A stretch of DNA of 64,000 bases from JANXSS01 sp025356535 (GCA_043762325.1 JAYUMU010000175.1:1-64000); one strand, 5' to 3'; positions 37,533 to 46,221 are shown, counted from the stretch's first letter. Notes: generated by a model not told the origin, from the sequence alone. Numbers and translations are program-made.

Positions 37533-38339
37533 ATGAAAACCGCATCCCCGACCGACGCCGACAAAACCTCGATCCAGGTCATCGAGCGCATGATGTCGCT
37601 GCTCGATGCCCTGGCCGCGCATCCCGATCCGGTCAGCCTGAAGGACCTGTCGCGCATCACCGGCCTGCATCCGTCGACCGCCCACCGTATTCTCAACGAC
37701 ATGGTGCTAAAGCGCCTGGTGGACCGCTCCGAGCCGGGTGCCTACCGGCTCGGCATGCGCCTGCTCGAGTTGGGCAACATCGTCAAGAGCCGCCTGAACG
37801 TGCGCGAAGCCGCGCTCGACTTCATGCGCGGGCTGCACCGCAAGACGCACCAGACCATCAACCTGTCGGTGCGCCAGAGCGACGAGATCGTCTACATCGA
37901 CCGCGCCTTCTCGGAGCGCTCCGGCATGCAGGTGGTGCGGGCAATCGGCGGCCGCGCGCCCCTGCACCTGACCTCGACCGGCAAGCTGTTTCTGTCGGTC
38001 GACGATCCGAAAGCCGTGCGCGCCTATGCGACGCGCACCGGACTTGCCGGCCACAACAAGAATTCGATCACCGACCTGGGCAAGCTGGAGCGCGACCTGA
38101 GCCTGGTGCGGGCACGCGGCTATGCGCGCGACAACGAAGAGCTGGAACTGGGCGTGCGCTGCATGGCCGCCGGCATTCGCGACGACGCCGGCAGGCTCAT
38201 TGCCGGCCTGTCGATTTCAGCACCGGCGGACCGGCTGCAGGAAGAATGGCTGGAGGATCTGGTGGAAACCGCCGACCGGATTTCGGCGGTGCTGGGCTAC
38301 ACGGCGGAAGAAAATGCCGGCCCGGGCGACGCAATCTAG
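37533..38339 (+). CDS. IclR-family transcriptional regulator
   Basis: 268 residues. The N-terminal winged helix shows IQVIERMMSLLDALA and SLKDLSRITGLHPSTAHRILNDMVLKRLVDR. The effector domain shows AIGGRAPLHLTSTGKLFLS and GYARDNEELELGVRCMAAGIRD, the usual IclR signature with the conserved Cys. IclR regulators control catabolic genes for aromatics, acetate or sugars acids; the effector here is unknown and no adjacent catabolic operon suggests it. Its last codons and stop (TAG, 38337-38339) lie inside the left inverted repeat of the 166-bp element that follows, so the native C-terminus may have been altered by that insertion. Confidence 0.9.
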   Translation: MKTASPTDADKTSIQVIERMMSLLDALAAHPDPVSLKDLSRITGLHPSTAHRILNDMVLKRLVDRSEPGAYRLGMRLLELGNIVKSRLNVREAALDFMRGLHRKTHQTINLSVRQSDEIVYIDRAFSERSGMQVVRAIGGRAPLHLTSTGKLFLSVDDPKAVRAYATRTGLAGHNKNSITDLGKLERDLSLVRARGYARDNEELELGVRCMAAGIRDDAGRLIAGLSISAPADRLQEEWLEDLVETADRISAVLGYTAEENAGPGDAI

Positions 38340-38500
38340 AGCAGATTTCGAAATGGCCTACGCGCGCTATGCACCGATTCGTACCACATTGCGGCGTTGC
38401 AGCGCGCTGGTGTAGCCCGCTACACGGCGCTCCCTGCGCCTTGCACTGCGGCCCGAATCGCTACGCATCTCGCATCCACCATTTCGAATTCTGCTCTAGA
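38335..38500. mobile_element. 166-bp element with 22-bp terminal inverted repeats (MITE-like)
   Basis: The left end (38335-38356, TCTAGAGCAGATTTCGAAATGG) and the right end (38479-38500) are inverted copies matching at 21 of 22 positions. The interior holds further symmetry: a GTGTAGC-CCGC-TACAC hairpin in the middle and CGATTCG / CGAATCG flanks, so the whole unit can fold into one long imperfect hairpin. It has no coding capacity. The left end contains the stop codon of the IclR gene, and the right end lies about 60 bases from the convergent pbpG stop. No clear target-site duplication is seen. It could be a non-autonomous mobile element or a large bidirectional terminator. Confidence 0.6.
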
Positions 38501-38561
38501 GACAACCACATGCCGGGGCCGCCTATGCCGTGCTTGACAGGCTACTGCAGGCCGGAAGGTC

Positions 38562-39692
38562 TTAATTGACCGGTGCGCTCACCGTCTGCAGCACCGGCTG
38601 TGTCGCACGTGGCTTCAATGCTTCGAGCCACTTGCGGATGCGGCCCGCGTCGGCCAGGCGCGACTGCTTGCCCTTCGAATCGAGGAACACCATCACGATC
38701 GGCCGGCCTTCGATCTTTGCCAGCATCACCAGGCAGCGGCCGGCTTCGTTGATGTAGCCGGTTTTCTGCAGGCCGATCTCCCAGCCGGGGTTCGCCACCA
38801 GGTGGTTCGAATTGGCATATTGCAGCGAGCGCCGGCCGGTGTCGACGATGAACTTGGTGTCGGTCGAATACTGGCGCAGGATCGGATGTTCATGCGCGGC
38901 CACGACCAGCTTTGCGAGGTCGCGGGCGCTGGCGACATTGTGACTCGACAGGCCGGTCGGCTCGACATAATGCGTGTCGCTCATGCCCAGGGCATGCGCC
39001 TTCGCATTCATCGCAACGACAAAGGCCGGCAGTCCGCCCGGATAGTTGCGGCCCAGGGCAGAGGCAGCGCGGTTTTCCGAACTCATCAGTGCGATGTGCA
39101 GCATGGTCGTGCGGGTGAGCTGCGAGCCGACCGACAGGCGCGAGCTGCTGTTCTTTTCATGATCGACGTCGTCGTTGGTGACTTCGAGGACTTCGTCCAT
39201 GTTCTGCTTGGCCTCGACCACGACCAGCGCCGTCATCAGCTTGGTGATCGATGCAATCGGCAGCGCAACGCTGGAATTCTTTTCGAACAGGACCTGGGAA
39301 TTCGATTGATCGAGCACCAGTGCGACGCTGGATTTCAGGTCCAGCGGATCGCGGGTGAGATTCAGGCCGGCCTGGTCGCCGGCGCTGATGACCGGTGGCA
39401 CCGCTGGAATGACCGGTGCGAAGGCGATGCGCTGGTACGACAAGCGCCGGCGTCCGTGCGAGGTTGTTTCCTGCCGCACCAGCCGCTCATGCCGGTTGAT
39501 GCTCAGCGTTGCGCCATGCTTGCCGCGTGCCGCACTGCCCCGGTGATGCGCGCCCGCACGTTTGGACGCGCCGTGCTTTTTTGCCGCCGCCGCCTTGCCG
39601 GCAGCCGTGGCCGCGGTGGCAACCGATGCCGGCACCAGGGTACTGAGCATGAATAGCAGGGAGCAGATTACACCCAGCGCGGATCTTGGCAT
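38562..39692 (-). CDS. pbpG: D-alanyl-D-alanine endopeptidase (PBP7/PbpG type)
   Basis: 376 residues. A signal peptide (residues 1-27) is followed by a basic Lys/His/Arg/Gly-rich linker of about 60 residues, then the S11 peptidase domain. Active-site motifs: S148-I-T-K, S205-E-N and K310-T-G. PBP7 cleaves D-Ala-meso-DAP cross-links in peptidoglycan and acts in the periplasm. The ATG at 39692 was chosen because AGGAG lies six bases upstream; the ATG at 39707 overlaps that site. The basic linker is longer than in E. coli and may bind the polyanionic cell wall. Confidence 0.92.
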   Translation of the reverse strand: MPRSALGVICSLLFMLSTLVPASVATAATAAGKAAAAKKHGASKRAGAHHRGSAARGKHGATLSINRHERLVRQETTSHGRRRLSYQRIAFAPVIPAVPPVISAGDQAGLNLTRDPLDLKSSVALVLDQSNSQVLFEKNSSVALPIASITKLMTALVVVEAKQNMDEVLEVTNDDVDHEKNSSSRLSVGSQLTRTTMLHIALMSSENRAASALGRNYPGGLPAFVVAMNAKAHALGMSDTHYVEPTGLSSHNVASARDLAKLVVAAHEHPILRQYSTDTKFIVDTGRRSLQYANSNHLVANPGWEIGLQKTGYINEAGRCLVMLAKIEGRPIVMVFLDSKGKQSRLADAGRIRKWLEALKPRATQPVLQTVSAPVN

Positions 39693-39728
39693 CGACAACT
39701 CCTGCATACATGCAAAAAAATAGCTTGT

Positions 39729-39756
39729 AGTGTAGCAAAGTGGCGAGATATCGCAA
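39729..39756 (-). promoter_or_regulatory. Candidate sigma-70 promoter of pbpG
   Basis: On the minus strand TTGCGA (39756-39751) and TACACT (39734-39729) are spaced by 16 bases, about 37 bases before the pbpG ATG. Both boxes match consensus at four of six positions. Confidence 0.5.
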
Positions 39757-39814
39757 GAGAATTAAGGCTTTACGACATTCTATTCATTAGCTTTCGAGCA
39801 TTGAAAAGCCTGTT

Positions 39815-40882
39815 TCAAAGCGCCTCGCCGATCGCGCGCGCTAGGTCCATGGTGCCGGCGGTGCCGCCCATGTCGCGCGTGAACGGCGCATGCGCACTGC
39901 CGGCGGCCAGCACTTTTTCGATTGCGGTCACCACTGCTGCGCCCGCTTCCGGATAGCCCAGGTGCTCCAGCATCATGGCGCCGCACCAGATCTGGCCGAT
40001 CGGATTTGCCACGCCGCGCCCGGCGATATCCGGCGCCGAACCATGCACCGGTTCGAACAGGGACGGAAACAGCCGCTCCGGATTGATGTTGGCCGACGGA
40101 GCGATCGCAATCGTGCCGGTGCAGGCAGGACCGAGGTCAGACAGGATGTCGCCGAACAGGTTCGACGCCACCACGACGTCGAACCAGTCCGGATGCAGCA
40201 CGAACTGGGCGCAGAGGATATCGATATGGTACTTGTCCCACTTCACGTCCGGATAGGCCGCGCCCATGGCGGCAACGCGCTCGTCCCAATACGGCATGGT
40301 GATCGAAATGCCATTCGACTTGGTGGCCGAGGTCAGATGCTTTTTCGGGCGGCGCTGCGCCAGGTCGAAGGCATACTTCAGGATGCGGTCAGTGCCGTTG
40401 CGCGAAAAGACGCTTTGCTGGAACACCACTTCACGCGCGGTGCCCTCGTACATGCGCCCGCCGATCGAGGAATATTCGCCCTCGGTGTTTTCGCGCACCA
40501 CGTAGAAATCGATGTCGCCGGGCTTGCGGTTTGCCAGCGGCGATGGAATCCCGGGCATCAGGCGGCACGGGCGCAGGTTGACGTACTGGTCGAAGTCGCG
40601 CCGGAACTTGATGAGCGAACCCCACAGCGAGATATGGTCGGGCACCGTGCCGGGCCAGCCGACGGCGCCGAAAAAGATGGCCGCATGCGCGCCGATCTGC
40701 TCCTTCCAGTCGTCCGGCATCATCTGCCCGTGCCGCGCGAAATAGTCGCAGGAAGCGAAATCGAACACGCCCCATTTCAGCGCGATGCCGAACCTGCGGG
40801 CCGCTGCGTCGATGACGTGCATGCCTGCGGGTACGGTTTCCTTGCCGATGCCGTCGCCGGCCAATACTGCGATCTGCTGCAT
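39815..40882 (-). CDS. D-malate / tartrate dehydrogenase (TtuC/DmlA family)
   Basis: 355 residues of the isocitrate/isopropylmalate dehydrogenase fold. It oxidatively decarboxylates D-malate to pyruvate, and relatives also act on tartrate, using NAD and a divalent metal. Markers: AVLAGDGIGKETVP at the N-terminus, FGAVGWPGTVPDHISLWG, NLRPCRLMPGI, VVRENTEGEYS, SNLFGDILSDLGPA and FEPVHGSAPDIAG. This series closely follows E. coli DmlA. The ATG at 40882 has AAGGAG upstream. No adjacent LysR regulator or transporter of the dml type is present. Confidence 0.9.
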   Translation of the reverse strand: MQQIAVLAGDGIGKETVPAGMHVIDAAARRFGIALKWGVFDFASCDYFARHGQMMPDDWKEQIGAHAAIFFGAVGWPGTVPDHISLWGSLIKFRRDFDQYVNLRPCRLMPGIPSPLANRKPGDIDFYVVRENTEGEYSSIGGRMYEGTAREVVFQQSVFSRNGTDRILKYAFDLAQRRPKKHLTSATKSNGISITMPYWDERVAAMGAAYPDVKWDKYHIDILCAQFVLHPDWFDVVVASNLFGDILSDLGPACTGTIAIAPSANINPERLFPSLFEPVHGSAPDIAGRGVANPIGQIWCGAMMLEHLGYPEAGAAVVTAIEKVLAAGSAHAPFTRDMGGTAGTMDLARAIGEAL

Positions 40883-41055
40883 TGCTGCTCCTTGGATTCT
40901 GGTTTGTCGGGGATGCGGTTTTGCTACGGGTGCTGCTCTATCATGGCAGCCGGCTTCCAGCGCTGCGCCTTCGAACCAGAGGCAGATCGTGTTTTTGCCG
41001 ACCACGTCATTCTCTCGTGCTGGTGAGGCGCCTGAAACCTTGAGTAACCGCCGAA

Positions 41056-42231
41056 TCATGGCGGCATGCGCGCGAGCTGCTGCAGGATCGCGAAGGCAGC
41101 CTTGATGCGGGCGGGAATCGGATAATTTTTGTTAGCCAATATTACGATGCCGATTTTCTTATCCGGCACGAAGAGCACGTAACTGCCGAACCCGCCGGTC
41201 GAGCCGGTCTTGTCGAACAGGGTCGGTTGCTGCGGCAAGCCCAGTGCGCTCACCTGCCTGACCGGATTGGCGTCCATGATCAGGGCTTCGGAATTACCTT
41301 CAAGCAAATGCTCGAGTGTCACCGGGAATGGATATTGTTCCCATCCTAACCCTTGCGTCATTACCCCGACGTCGAAATAGCCAACATGCGTCGCCTCGAT
41401 CGCACGCCGCATCGGCATGGGCAATTGCGCTGGCTCGATGTTTTGCCGTACGAAGCCAATCATGTCAGCGGCGCTCGATTTGACACCATACGCTTCGGTA
41501 TCGAAGACACCGGGATTGACCCGTATTGCCTTGTTGCGCCTGTCGTAGCCCCATGCATGGTTGACCAGATCGCTGGGTGGAACGTGAACATGCGTGTGCT
41601 GCAAGCCAAGCTGCGGGAAAAGCGTGTTTTCCAGAGCGCCGGCAAAGTCGCTCTGCATCGCAAGCCCGGTTATGAATCCGAACAGGCCGATGCTGGGATT
41701 GGAATAGCGGCGCGCCGTGCCGGGCGAAACCTCCGGATGCCAGCTTTTGAAGTAAGCCATCATCTGCTTCATGTCCTGGATTTTCTCAGGCACCTGCAGT
41801 GGCAGTCCGCCTGCAGTGTAGGTTCCGAGATTGAGCAGGCTGGCCTTGTCGAGCGCACTGCCTTTCAGCTGCGGCAGATACTTGCCGGGATGTTCATGCA
41901 AGGACAACAGTCCTTGTCCCTGGGCATAGGCGGCCAGGGTTGCCGTGAACGTTTTGCTGACCGAACCAAGCTCGAAAATCGTGTTCTCGCTGACCGCCGT
42001 ATGCGTCTCCCGCGATGCGACACCGTAGTTGAAAAAATAGGCATGTTGATTGACCGTTACGGCGATGGCCATGCCGGGCACATCGTGTTCGGTCATGACC
42101 GGCCGTATTGCTGCGTCGACGGTGGCGCGAAGTATCGCAGCATCGTCGATGGCAGAGTGGGCGAAGCAAGGGATGCAGAAAAATACAAGGGCAACTGCTG
42201 CGAGACTGTGGAGCCTTGGTCTTGTGATCAT
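41056..42231 (-). CDS. Class C (AmpC-type) serine beta-lactamase
   Basis: 391 residues with a signal peptide (residues 1-24) and periplasmic mature form. Class C active-site motifs: S90-V-S-K93, Y176-S-N178 and K341-T-G, spaced as in AmpC. Other AmpC-like stretches are MAIAVTVNQHAYFFNYGVAS, GSVSKTFTATLAAYA and FDKTGSTGGFGSYVLFVPDKKIGIVILANKNYP. It should hydrolyse cephalosporins; spectrum cannot be read from sequence. No ampR gene lies next to it, so an AmpR-type induction circuit is not evident locally. The start at 42231 lacks a strong ribosome site. Penicillin-binding or esterase relatives are less likely given the YSN and KTG motifs. Confidence 0.9.
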   Translation of the reverse strand: MITRPRLHSLAAVALVFFCIPCFAHSAIDDAAILRATVDAAIRPVMTEHDVPGMAIAVTVNQHAYFFNYGVASRETHTAVSENTIFELGSVSKTFTATLAAYAQGQGLLSLHEHPGKYLPQLKGSALDKASLLNLGTYTAGGLPLQVPEKIQDMKQMMAYFKSWHPEVSPGTARRYSNPSIGLFGFITGLAMQSDFAGALENTLFPQLGLQHTHVHVPPSDLVNHAWGYDRRNKAIRVNPGVFDTEAYGVKSSAADMIGFVRQNIEPAQLPMPMRRAIEATHVGYFDVGVMTQGLGWEQYPFPVTLEHLLEGNSEALIMDANPVRQVSALGLPQQPTLFDKTGSTGGFGSYVLFVPDKKIGIVILANKNYPIPARIKAAFAILQQLARMPP

Positions 42232-42269
42232 GCTAGTTTTTATTTTCCAGGCATTAAAAAATCTTACCG

Positions 42270-42347
42270 ACGCCTTCAAGAATGCGGTCGACGGTAAAGA
42301 TCGACCGACCGGCGCGCCGAAAAATCCGTGGTCGCGCGCATGCTGCG
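42270..42347 (-). pseudogene. Decayed nitroreductase fragment
   Basis: About 75 bases are clearly homologous at the nucleotide level to 43436-43515, inside the nitroreductase gene 1.1 kb away and in the same orientation. Shared runs include TGCGGTCGA, CCGACCGG and GCGCGCATG. Read on the minus strand it gives RIFRRAGRSIFTVDRILE, matching YVFFDAPVGLIFTIDRSLE of the intact gene, with a one-base deletion that breaks the frame upstream. No start, stop or flanking domain survives. It lies just upstream of the AmpC start. Confidence 0.65.
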
Positions 42348-42492
42348 CCCATTTCCAGATTGACGCCACGGTGCCGGCAACAGCATCGCGTGAAAAAGCG
42401 AATTGTCGGAGCGGTCTTTTGGTTGCATACTTTGGCAGCCTTGAAAAACAGACAAGCCAGAATCGGACGACACGATAGCAGGAGACCTTGCA

Positions 42493-43146
42493 ATGACATC
42501 CCTTTACTCACCCCGGCACCGCGCACTGCAAGAAGAATTCGAAACGACCAGGCTGGCAGAGCTGCTGGACAACGGCCTTGTGCACGAAAAAATCTCGGCG
42601 CAGGAAGCAGCATTCATTTCCAGTCGCGACATGTTTTTCCTCTCCACGGTCGACCCGCAGGGCAGCCCGACCGTGTCCTACAAGGGCGGACCGATCGGCC
42701 TGGTCAGAGTGCTGGATGCGTCCACGCTGGCATTCCCTGGATACGATGGCAACGGCATGTTCTACTCCGTCGGCAATATCGACGCCCAGGGCAAGGTCGG
42801 CATGCTGTTCATCGATTTCGAGACGCCCAATCGGCTGCGCGTTCAGGGCAATGCCAGGCTCGTGCGCGACCATCCGCTGATGGCGGACTATCCCGAATCC
42901 AGGTATCTGATCCTGGTCGACGTGACCAAGATCTGGCCCAATTGCCCGCGCTATATTCACAAACACAAACGACTGGAAACATCAAGGTATGTACCGGCGG
43001 CAGGTGAGGTCACGCCGATGCCTGCATGGAAGCGTCTGGATTTCGTACAGGACGTGATCACGCCTGCCGAGAGCGCTGCGGCCCGGCAGGAGGGACTGGT
43101 CGATATGGCGCAATACGAGGAAACGGTTCGGCGGGGCGAAGGTTAG
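42493..43146 (+). CDS. Pyridoxamine 5'-phosphate oxidase-family flavoprotein
   Basis: 217 residues. The split-barrel FMN-binding fold is suggested by MFFLSTVDPQGSPTVSYKGGPIGLVRVLD, GMFYSVGNIDAQGKVGMLFIDFE and RLRVQGNARLV, which match the putative_PNPOx (PPOX) family rather than PdxH. Conserved C-terminal WPNCPRYIHKHK is typical of this subgroup. Such proteins often reduce or detoxify small electrophiles with F420 or FMN, but the substrate is unknown. The gene is divergent from ampC and convergent with the nitroreductase, 36 bases away. Confidence 0.82.
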   Translation: MTSLYSPRHRALQEEFETTRLAELLDNGLVHEKISAQEAAFISSRDMFFLSTVDPQGSPTVSYKGGPIGLVRVLDASTLAFPGYDGNGMFYSVGNIDAQGKVGMLFIDFETPNRLRVQGNARLVRDHPLMADYPESRYLILVDVTKIWPNCPRYIHKHKRLETSRYVPAAGEVTPMPAWKRLDFVQDVITPAESAAARQEGLVDMAQYEETVRRGEG

Positions 43147-43182
43147 GCAACCCGCATCAGCACAGGGATTGCAAACACTTTT

Positions 43183-43881
43183 CTAATCGGACAAAAACTT
43201 TACAAACCCGGCCAGCGGCTCGCGCTCGGTGACCAGCGAATTCTCGATGCGGCCCATGTCGGCAAACCCGAGCGCCATGCCGCACACCACCTGTTCGTTG
43301 GCCGGAATCTCCAGCACTTCGCCGATGATCCGGTGGAACTGGTTGAACGCCGCCTGCGGGCAGGTGTCGAGACCCCGGCCACGGGCGGCAATCATGACGT
43401 TCTGCAGGAACATGCCGTAGTCGAGCCACGAACCTTTTTCAAGACTGCGGTCGATGGTGAAGATCAACCCGACCGGTGCATCGAAAAAAACATAGTTGCG
43501 CGCATGTTGCGCCTGCATGCCGGCCTTGTTCTCGCGCTCCAGACCCAGCAATGCGTACAAATCCCAGCCGACCTTGCGGCGACGGTCGATGTAGGGCGAG
43601 GCCCACTGCACCGGGTAGTAATGGTATTCCGCCGCATGCTCCTTGACACGCGCCGGATCAAGATAGGTCTCGATGATTGCAGCGGCCAGGCGGTCGCGCC
43701 GGGCACCGGTACAGACATAGACTTTCCACGGCTGGGTATTGGTGCCCGAAGGCGCCCGGGCAGCGACTTCGAGCAACGCCTCGATGTCGGCGCGCGGCAC
43801 CGGCGTGGGCAGGAAAGCGCGGATCGAACGGCGCGAGACGATTGCCTCGTCTACGATGCGCGAGGTGGTGGTATCGGTCAT
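43183..43881 (-). CDS. Nitroreductase-family FMN oxidoreductase
   Basis: 232 residues. The FMN-binding SRRSIRAFLPTPV (about residues 16-28) and the substrate-site APSGTNTQPWKVYVC are characteristic. GLDTCPQAAFNQFHRIIGEVL and VCGMALGFADMGRIENSL follow in family order. These enzymes reduce nitro groups, quinones or enones with NAD(P)H in the cytoplasm. It is the last gene of a four-gene minus-strand operon and overlaps the thioesterase stop by four bases (ATGA). A decayed relative of its middle part lies at 42270-42347. Confidence 0.9.
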   Translation of the reverse strand: MTDTTTSRIVDEAIVSRRSIRAFLPTPVPRADIEALLEVAARAPSGTNTQPWKVYVCTGARRDRLAAAIIETYLDPARVKEHAAEYHYYPVQWASPYIDRRRKVGWDLYALLGLERENKAGMQAQHARNYVFFDAPVGLIFTIDRSLEKGSWLDYGMFLQNVMIAARGRGLDTCPQAAFNQFHRIIGEVLEIPANEQVVCGMALGFADMGRIENSLVTEREPLAGFVKFLSD

Positions 43882-44372
43882 GTTGATGGCTCTCCGGTGG
43901 ACAGCGGGATTGATCTGGAATGCGGCGCGGCATCCGCACTGTTCATCAGCGAGGCCAGCAGCAGGCGCAGCGGCGCGGGAATCGGCGTCGGTTGCCGGCT
44001 GACGCGGTCGACGCAGACATGCACGAAATGCCCCTGCGCCGACGGCGTGGTGGCGTCGCCCTGGAAGATGCCGATCTCGTAGCGCACGCTCGAATTGCCC
44101 AGGCTGGTCACGCGCAGGCCGGCGGTAACGGCGTCGGGAAAAGCCACGGCTGAAAAAAAAGTGCAACCGGTTTCGATGACCAGGCAGATCACCGCGCCCT
44201 GCGCAATGTCGAGCTGGCCGTTTCGAATCAGGAAGGCGTTGACGATGGTGTCGAACCAGTTGTAATAGACGACATTGTTGACATGGCCGTAGGCGTCGTT
44301 GTCGCTCCAGCGCGTCGTGATCGGATGGAAGTGCACATAGCCGTCGCGGGCAACCGGCGTGACGCGGCTCAT
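43878..44372 (-). CDS. Acyl-CoA thioesterase, 4-hydroxybenzoyl-CoA thioesterase type (hotdog fold)
   Basis: 164 residues. The segment ITTRWSDNDAYGHVNNVVYYNWFDTIVNAFL is the conserved hotdog active site (Asp in WSDNDAYGHVNN). It probably hydrolyses an acyl-CoA or aryl-CoA in the cytoplasm. The C-terminal tail after about residue 140 is not conserved. Start and stop each overlap the neighbouring genes by four bases (ATGA), implying translational coupling with the exporter upstream and the nitroreductase downstream. Confidence 0.88.
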   Translation of the reverse strand: MSRVTPVARDGYVHFHPITTRWSDNDAYGHVNNVVYYNWFDTIVNAFLIRNGQLDIAQGAVICLVIETGCTFFSAVAFPDAVTAGLRVTSLGNSSVRYEIGIFQGDATTPSAQGHFVHVCVDRVSRQPTPIPAPLRLLLASLMNSADAAPHSRSIPLSTGEPST

Positions 44373-45277
44373 TTCTTCACCACGAAGGCAACGCCGACGA
44401 CTGCCAGCAGCATGCCGGCAATTCCCGTGAGACTGAAGACTTCGCCGAACATCGCCCAGGCCATGAAGGCAGTCGTTGGCGGCGTCAGGTACAGAAGGCT
44501 GGTGACGCTGGTGGCGGCGCTTTTTCGGATCAGCGCAAAGAGCAGGAACACGGCGCCGATCGACAGCACGAAGATGGCCCACAGCAGCGCGCCGATGAAG
44601 CGCGGCGTCCAGTGCACGTGCGACAGCGCCAGATCCATGCCGTCGAACCAGATTGCCAGCGGCAGCAGGACGATGGTCGAGGCGATGTACTGGATCAGGG
44701 TGCCGCTGCGCAGGTCGAAATGGGCGCAGCGGTGCTTCTGGTAGAGCGTGCCGGTGGTGATCGTGAGCAGGCCGAAGAGCGCCAGCCCGATGCTGGCCCA
44801 GGACAGGCCGATCAGGCTGATCTTGTTCGACACCACCAGCGCCACGCCGCCCAGGCCGAACAGCAGACCGATCCACTGGCGCGGCCGGACCTTTTCGCCG
44901 ATCAGCGGCGCGGCAAAGGCGGTGAGCACCGGCTGCATGCCGACGATCAGCGCAGCCAGGCCGGCCGGCATGCCGAGCCGGATCGCGCACCAGACGCCGC
45001 CCACATAGCCCGCATGGACCAGCACGCCGGAGATCGCAATGTCGGCGACGCGACCGCTCGGCCACGGCGCGCGCGCCAGCAGCACCAGCGGCAGCAGCGC
45101 CAGCGAGACACCGCCGAAGCGCAGCACCAGGAAGGTCAGCGGCGGCGCGTACGGCAAGCCGAATTTTGCGACGATGAAGCCGGTGCTCCAGAGGATCACG
45201 AAAACCACCGGCATGATGGCAACCCAGCGGCTGGCAGACATGGCAGCGCCGGAATTCAGGGGTGAAACAGAAGTCAT
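44369..45277 (-). CDS. EamA/DMT-family transporter
   Basis: 302 residues with ten predicted membrane helices in two EamA repeats. Markers are ILWSTGFIVAKFGLPYAPPLTFLVLRF, GLAALIVGMQPVLTAFAAPLIGEKV and LLYLTPPTTAFMAWAMFGE. Members export amino acids, purines or other metabolites; the substrate is not predictable. It lies inside the ATGA-coupled operon between the deacetylase-like gene and the thioesterase. Confidence 0.9.
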   Translation of the reverse strand: MTSVSPLNSGAAMSASRWVAIMPVVFVILWSTGFIVAKFGLPYAPPLTFLVLRFGGVSLALLPLVLLARAPWPSGRVADIAISGVLVHAGYVGGVWCAIRLGMPAGLAALIVGMQPVLTAFAAPLIGEKVRPRQWIGLLFGLGGVALVVSNKISLIGLSWASIGLALFGLLTITTGTLYQKHRCAHFDLRSGTLIQYIASTIVLLPLAIWFDGMDLALSHVHWTPRFIGALLWAIFVLSIGAVFLLFALIRKSAATSVTSLLYLTPPTTAFMAWAMFGEVFSLTGIAGMLLAVVGVAFVVKK

Positions 45278-46221
45278 CGAAATTCCCGCTGGCGGCCGTC
45301 ATCGGCGCGCCTGTTCTTGTCTGTATCGACCAGCGTTGCATGAAGCGCCGCCTGGCCGATCGTTTGTGCATGTACGGCCACCGTATCGTCGATGTTCCTG
45401 CCGTACCCACCGCCCATGGTAACCGCAACTGCAATGCCGCGGTCCCGCGCCTGTTGAAAAACCATGGCGTCGCGCGCCGCCAGGCCGGCCATGGTGAGCT
45501 TCAACCGGCCGAGACGGTCGCCCTCGTGCGGATCGGCGCCGGCCAGGAAAATGATCAGCTGGGGCGCCACCAGCGAGAACATGTGCGCCAGCGCCGACTC
45601 CAGCGCGGCCAGGTAGGATGCGTCGCCGGTGCCATCGGGCAGGCCGACATCGAGGTCGCTGCAGGCTTTTGCAAACGGATAGTTGTGCTCGCCGTGCAGC
45701 GACAGCGTGAAGACCGACTCGTCGCGCGCCAGGATCGCCGCGGTGCCGTTGCCCTGGTGGACGTCGAGATCGACGATGGCCACCTGCCGCACGCGGCGCT
45801 CGGCCTGCATCAGGCGCGCGGCGACGGCGCCGTCGTTGAAGACACAGAAGCCTTCGCCATGGTCGCCATGCGCATGATGCGTACCGCCGGCCAGGTTGAC
45901 GGCGACGCCGTCGGCCAATGCCGCGCGGCAGGCGGCAATGGTGGCCCCGGTGGCGCGGCGCGAGCGCTCGACCATTTCGAGCGACCAGGGAAAGCCGATC
46001 GCCCGTTGCTGTGCCGCGGTCAGTTCGCCGCCGGCCACGGCTGCGATGTAGCGCGGATCGTGCGCCAGGGCCAGCACGCCGTTGCTGGTGTGCGGCGCCT
46101 CCTGCAGCACCACGCCGGGCATTGCAGCGACCGCCTCGCGCAGCAGCCGGTATTTCTGCATCGGGAAGCGGTGGCCGGCGGGAAGTGGCAGGACGAAGTG
46201 ATCGCTGTAATAGGCGTTCAT
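45274..46221 (-). CDS. Histone-deacetylase-family amidohydrolase
   Basis: 315 residues. The arginase/HDAC fold is shown by GGTHHAHGDHGEGFCVFNDGA (catalytic His pair), VAIVDLDVHQGNGTA (zinc ligands Asp and His) and IFLAGADPHEGDRLG (third zinc ligand Asp). Bacterial homologues include acetoin-utilisation AcuC and acetylpolyamine amidohydrolases; the sequence does not decide the substrate. It is the first gene of the operon. Its divergent neighbour is the phasin gene, with about 230 bases between them. Confidence 0.9.
   Translation of the reverse strand: MNAYYSDHFVLPLPAGHRFPMQKYRLLREAVAAMPGVVLQEAPHTSNGVLALAHDPRYIAAVAGGELTAAQQRAIGFPWSLEMVERSRRATGATIAACRAALADGVAVNLAGGTHHAHGDHGEGFCVFNDGAVAARLMQAERRVRQVAIVDLDVHQGNGTAAILARDESVFTLSLHGEHNYPFAKACSDLDVGLPDGTGDASYLAALESALAHMFSLVAPQLIIFLAGADPHEGDRLGRLKLTMAGLAARDAMVFQQARDRGIAVAVTMGGGYGRNIDDTVAVHAQTIGQAALHATLVDTDKNRRADDGRQREFR

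Noticed and set aside
41056..42231. AmpC considered as a recently acquired resistance gene
   Set aside because: No transposase, integron or composition shift flanks it; its neighbours are ordinary chromosomal genes, so it is probably intrinsic.
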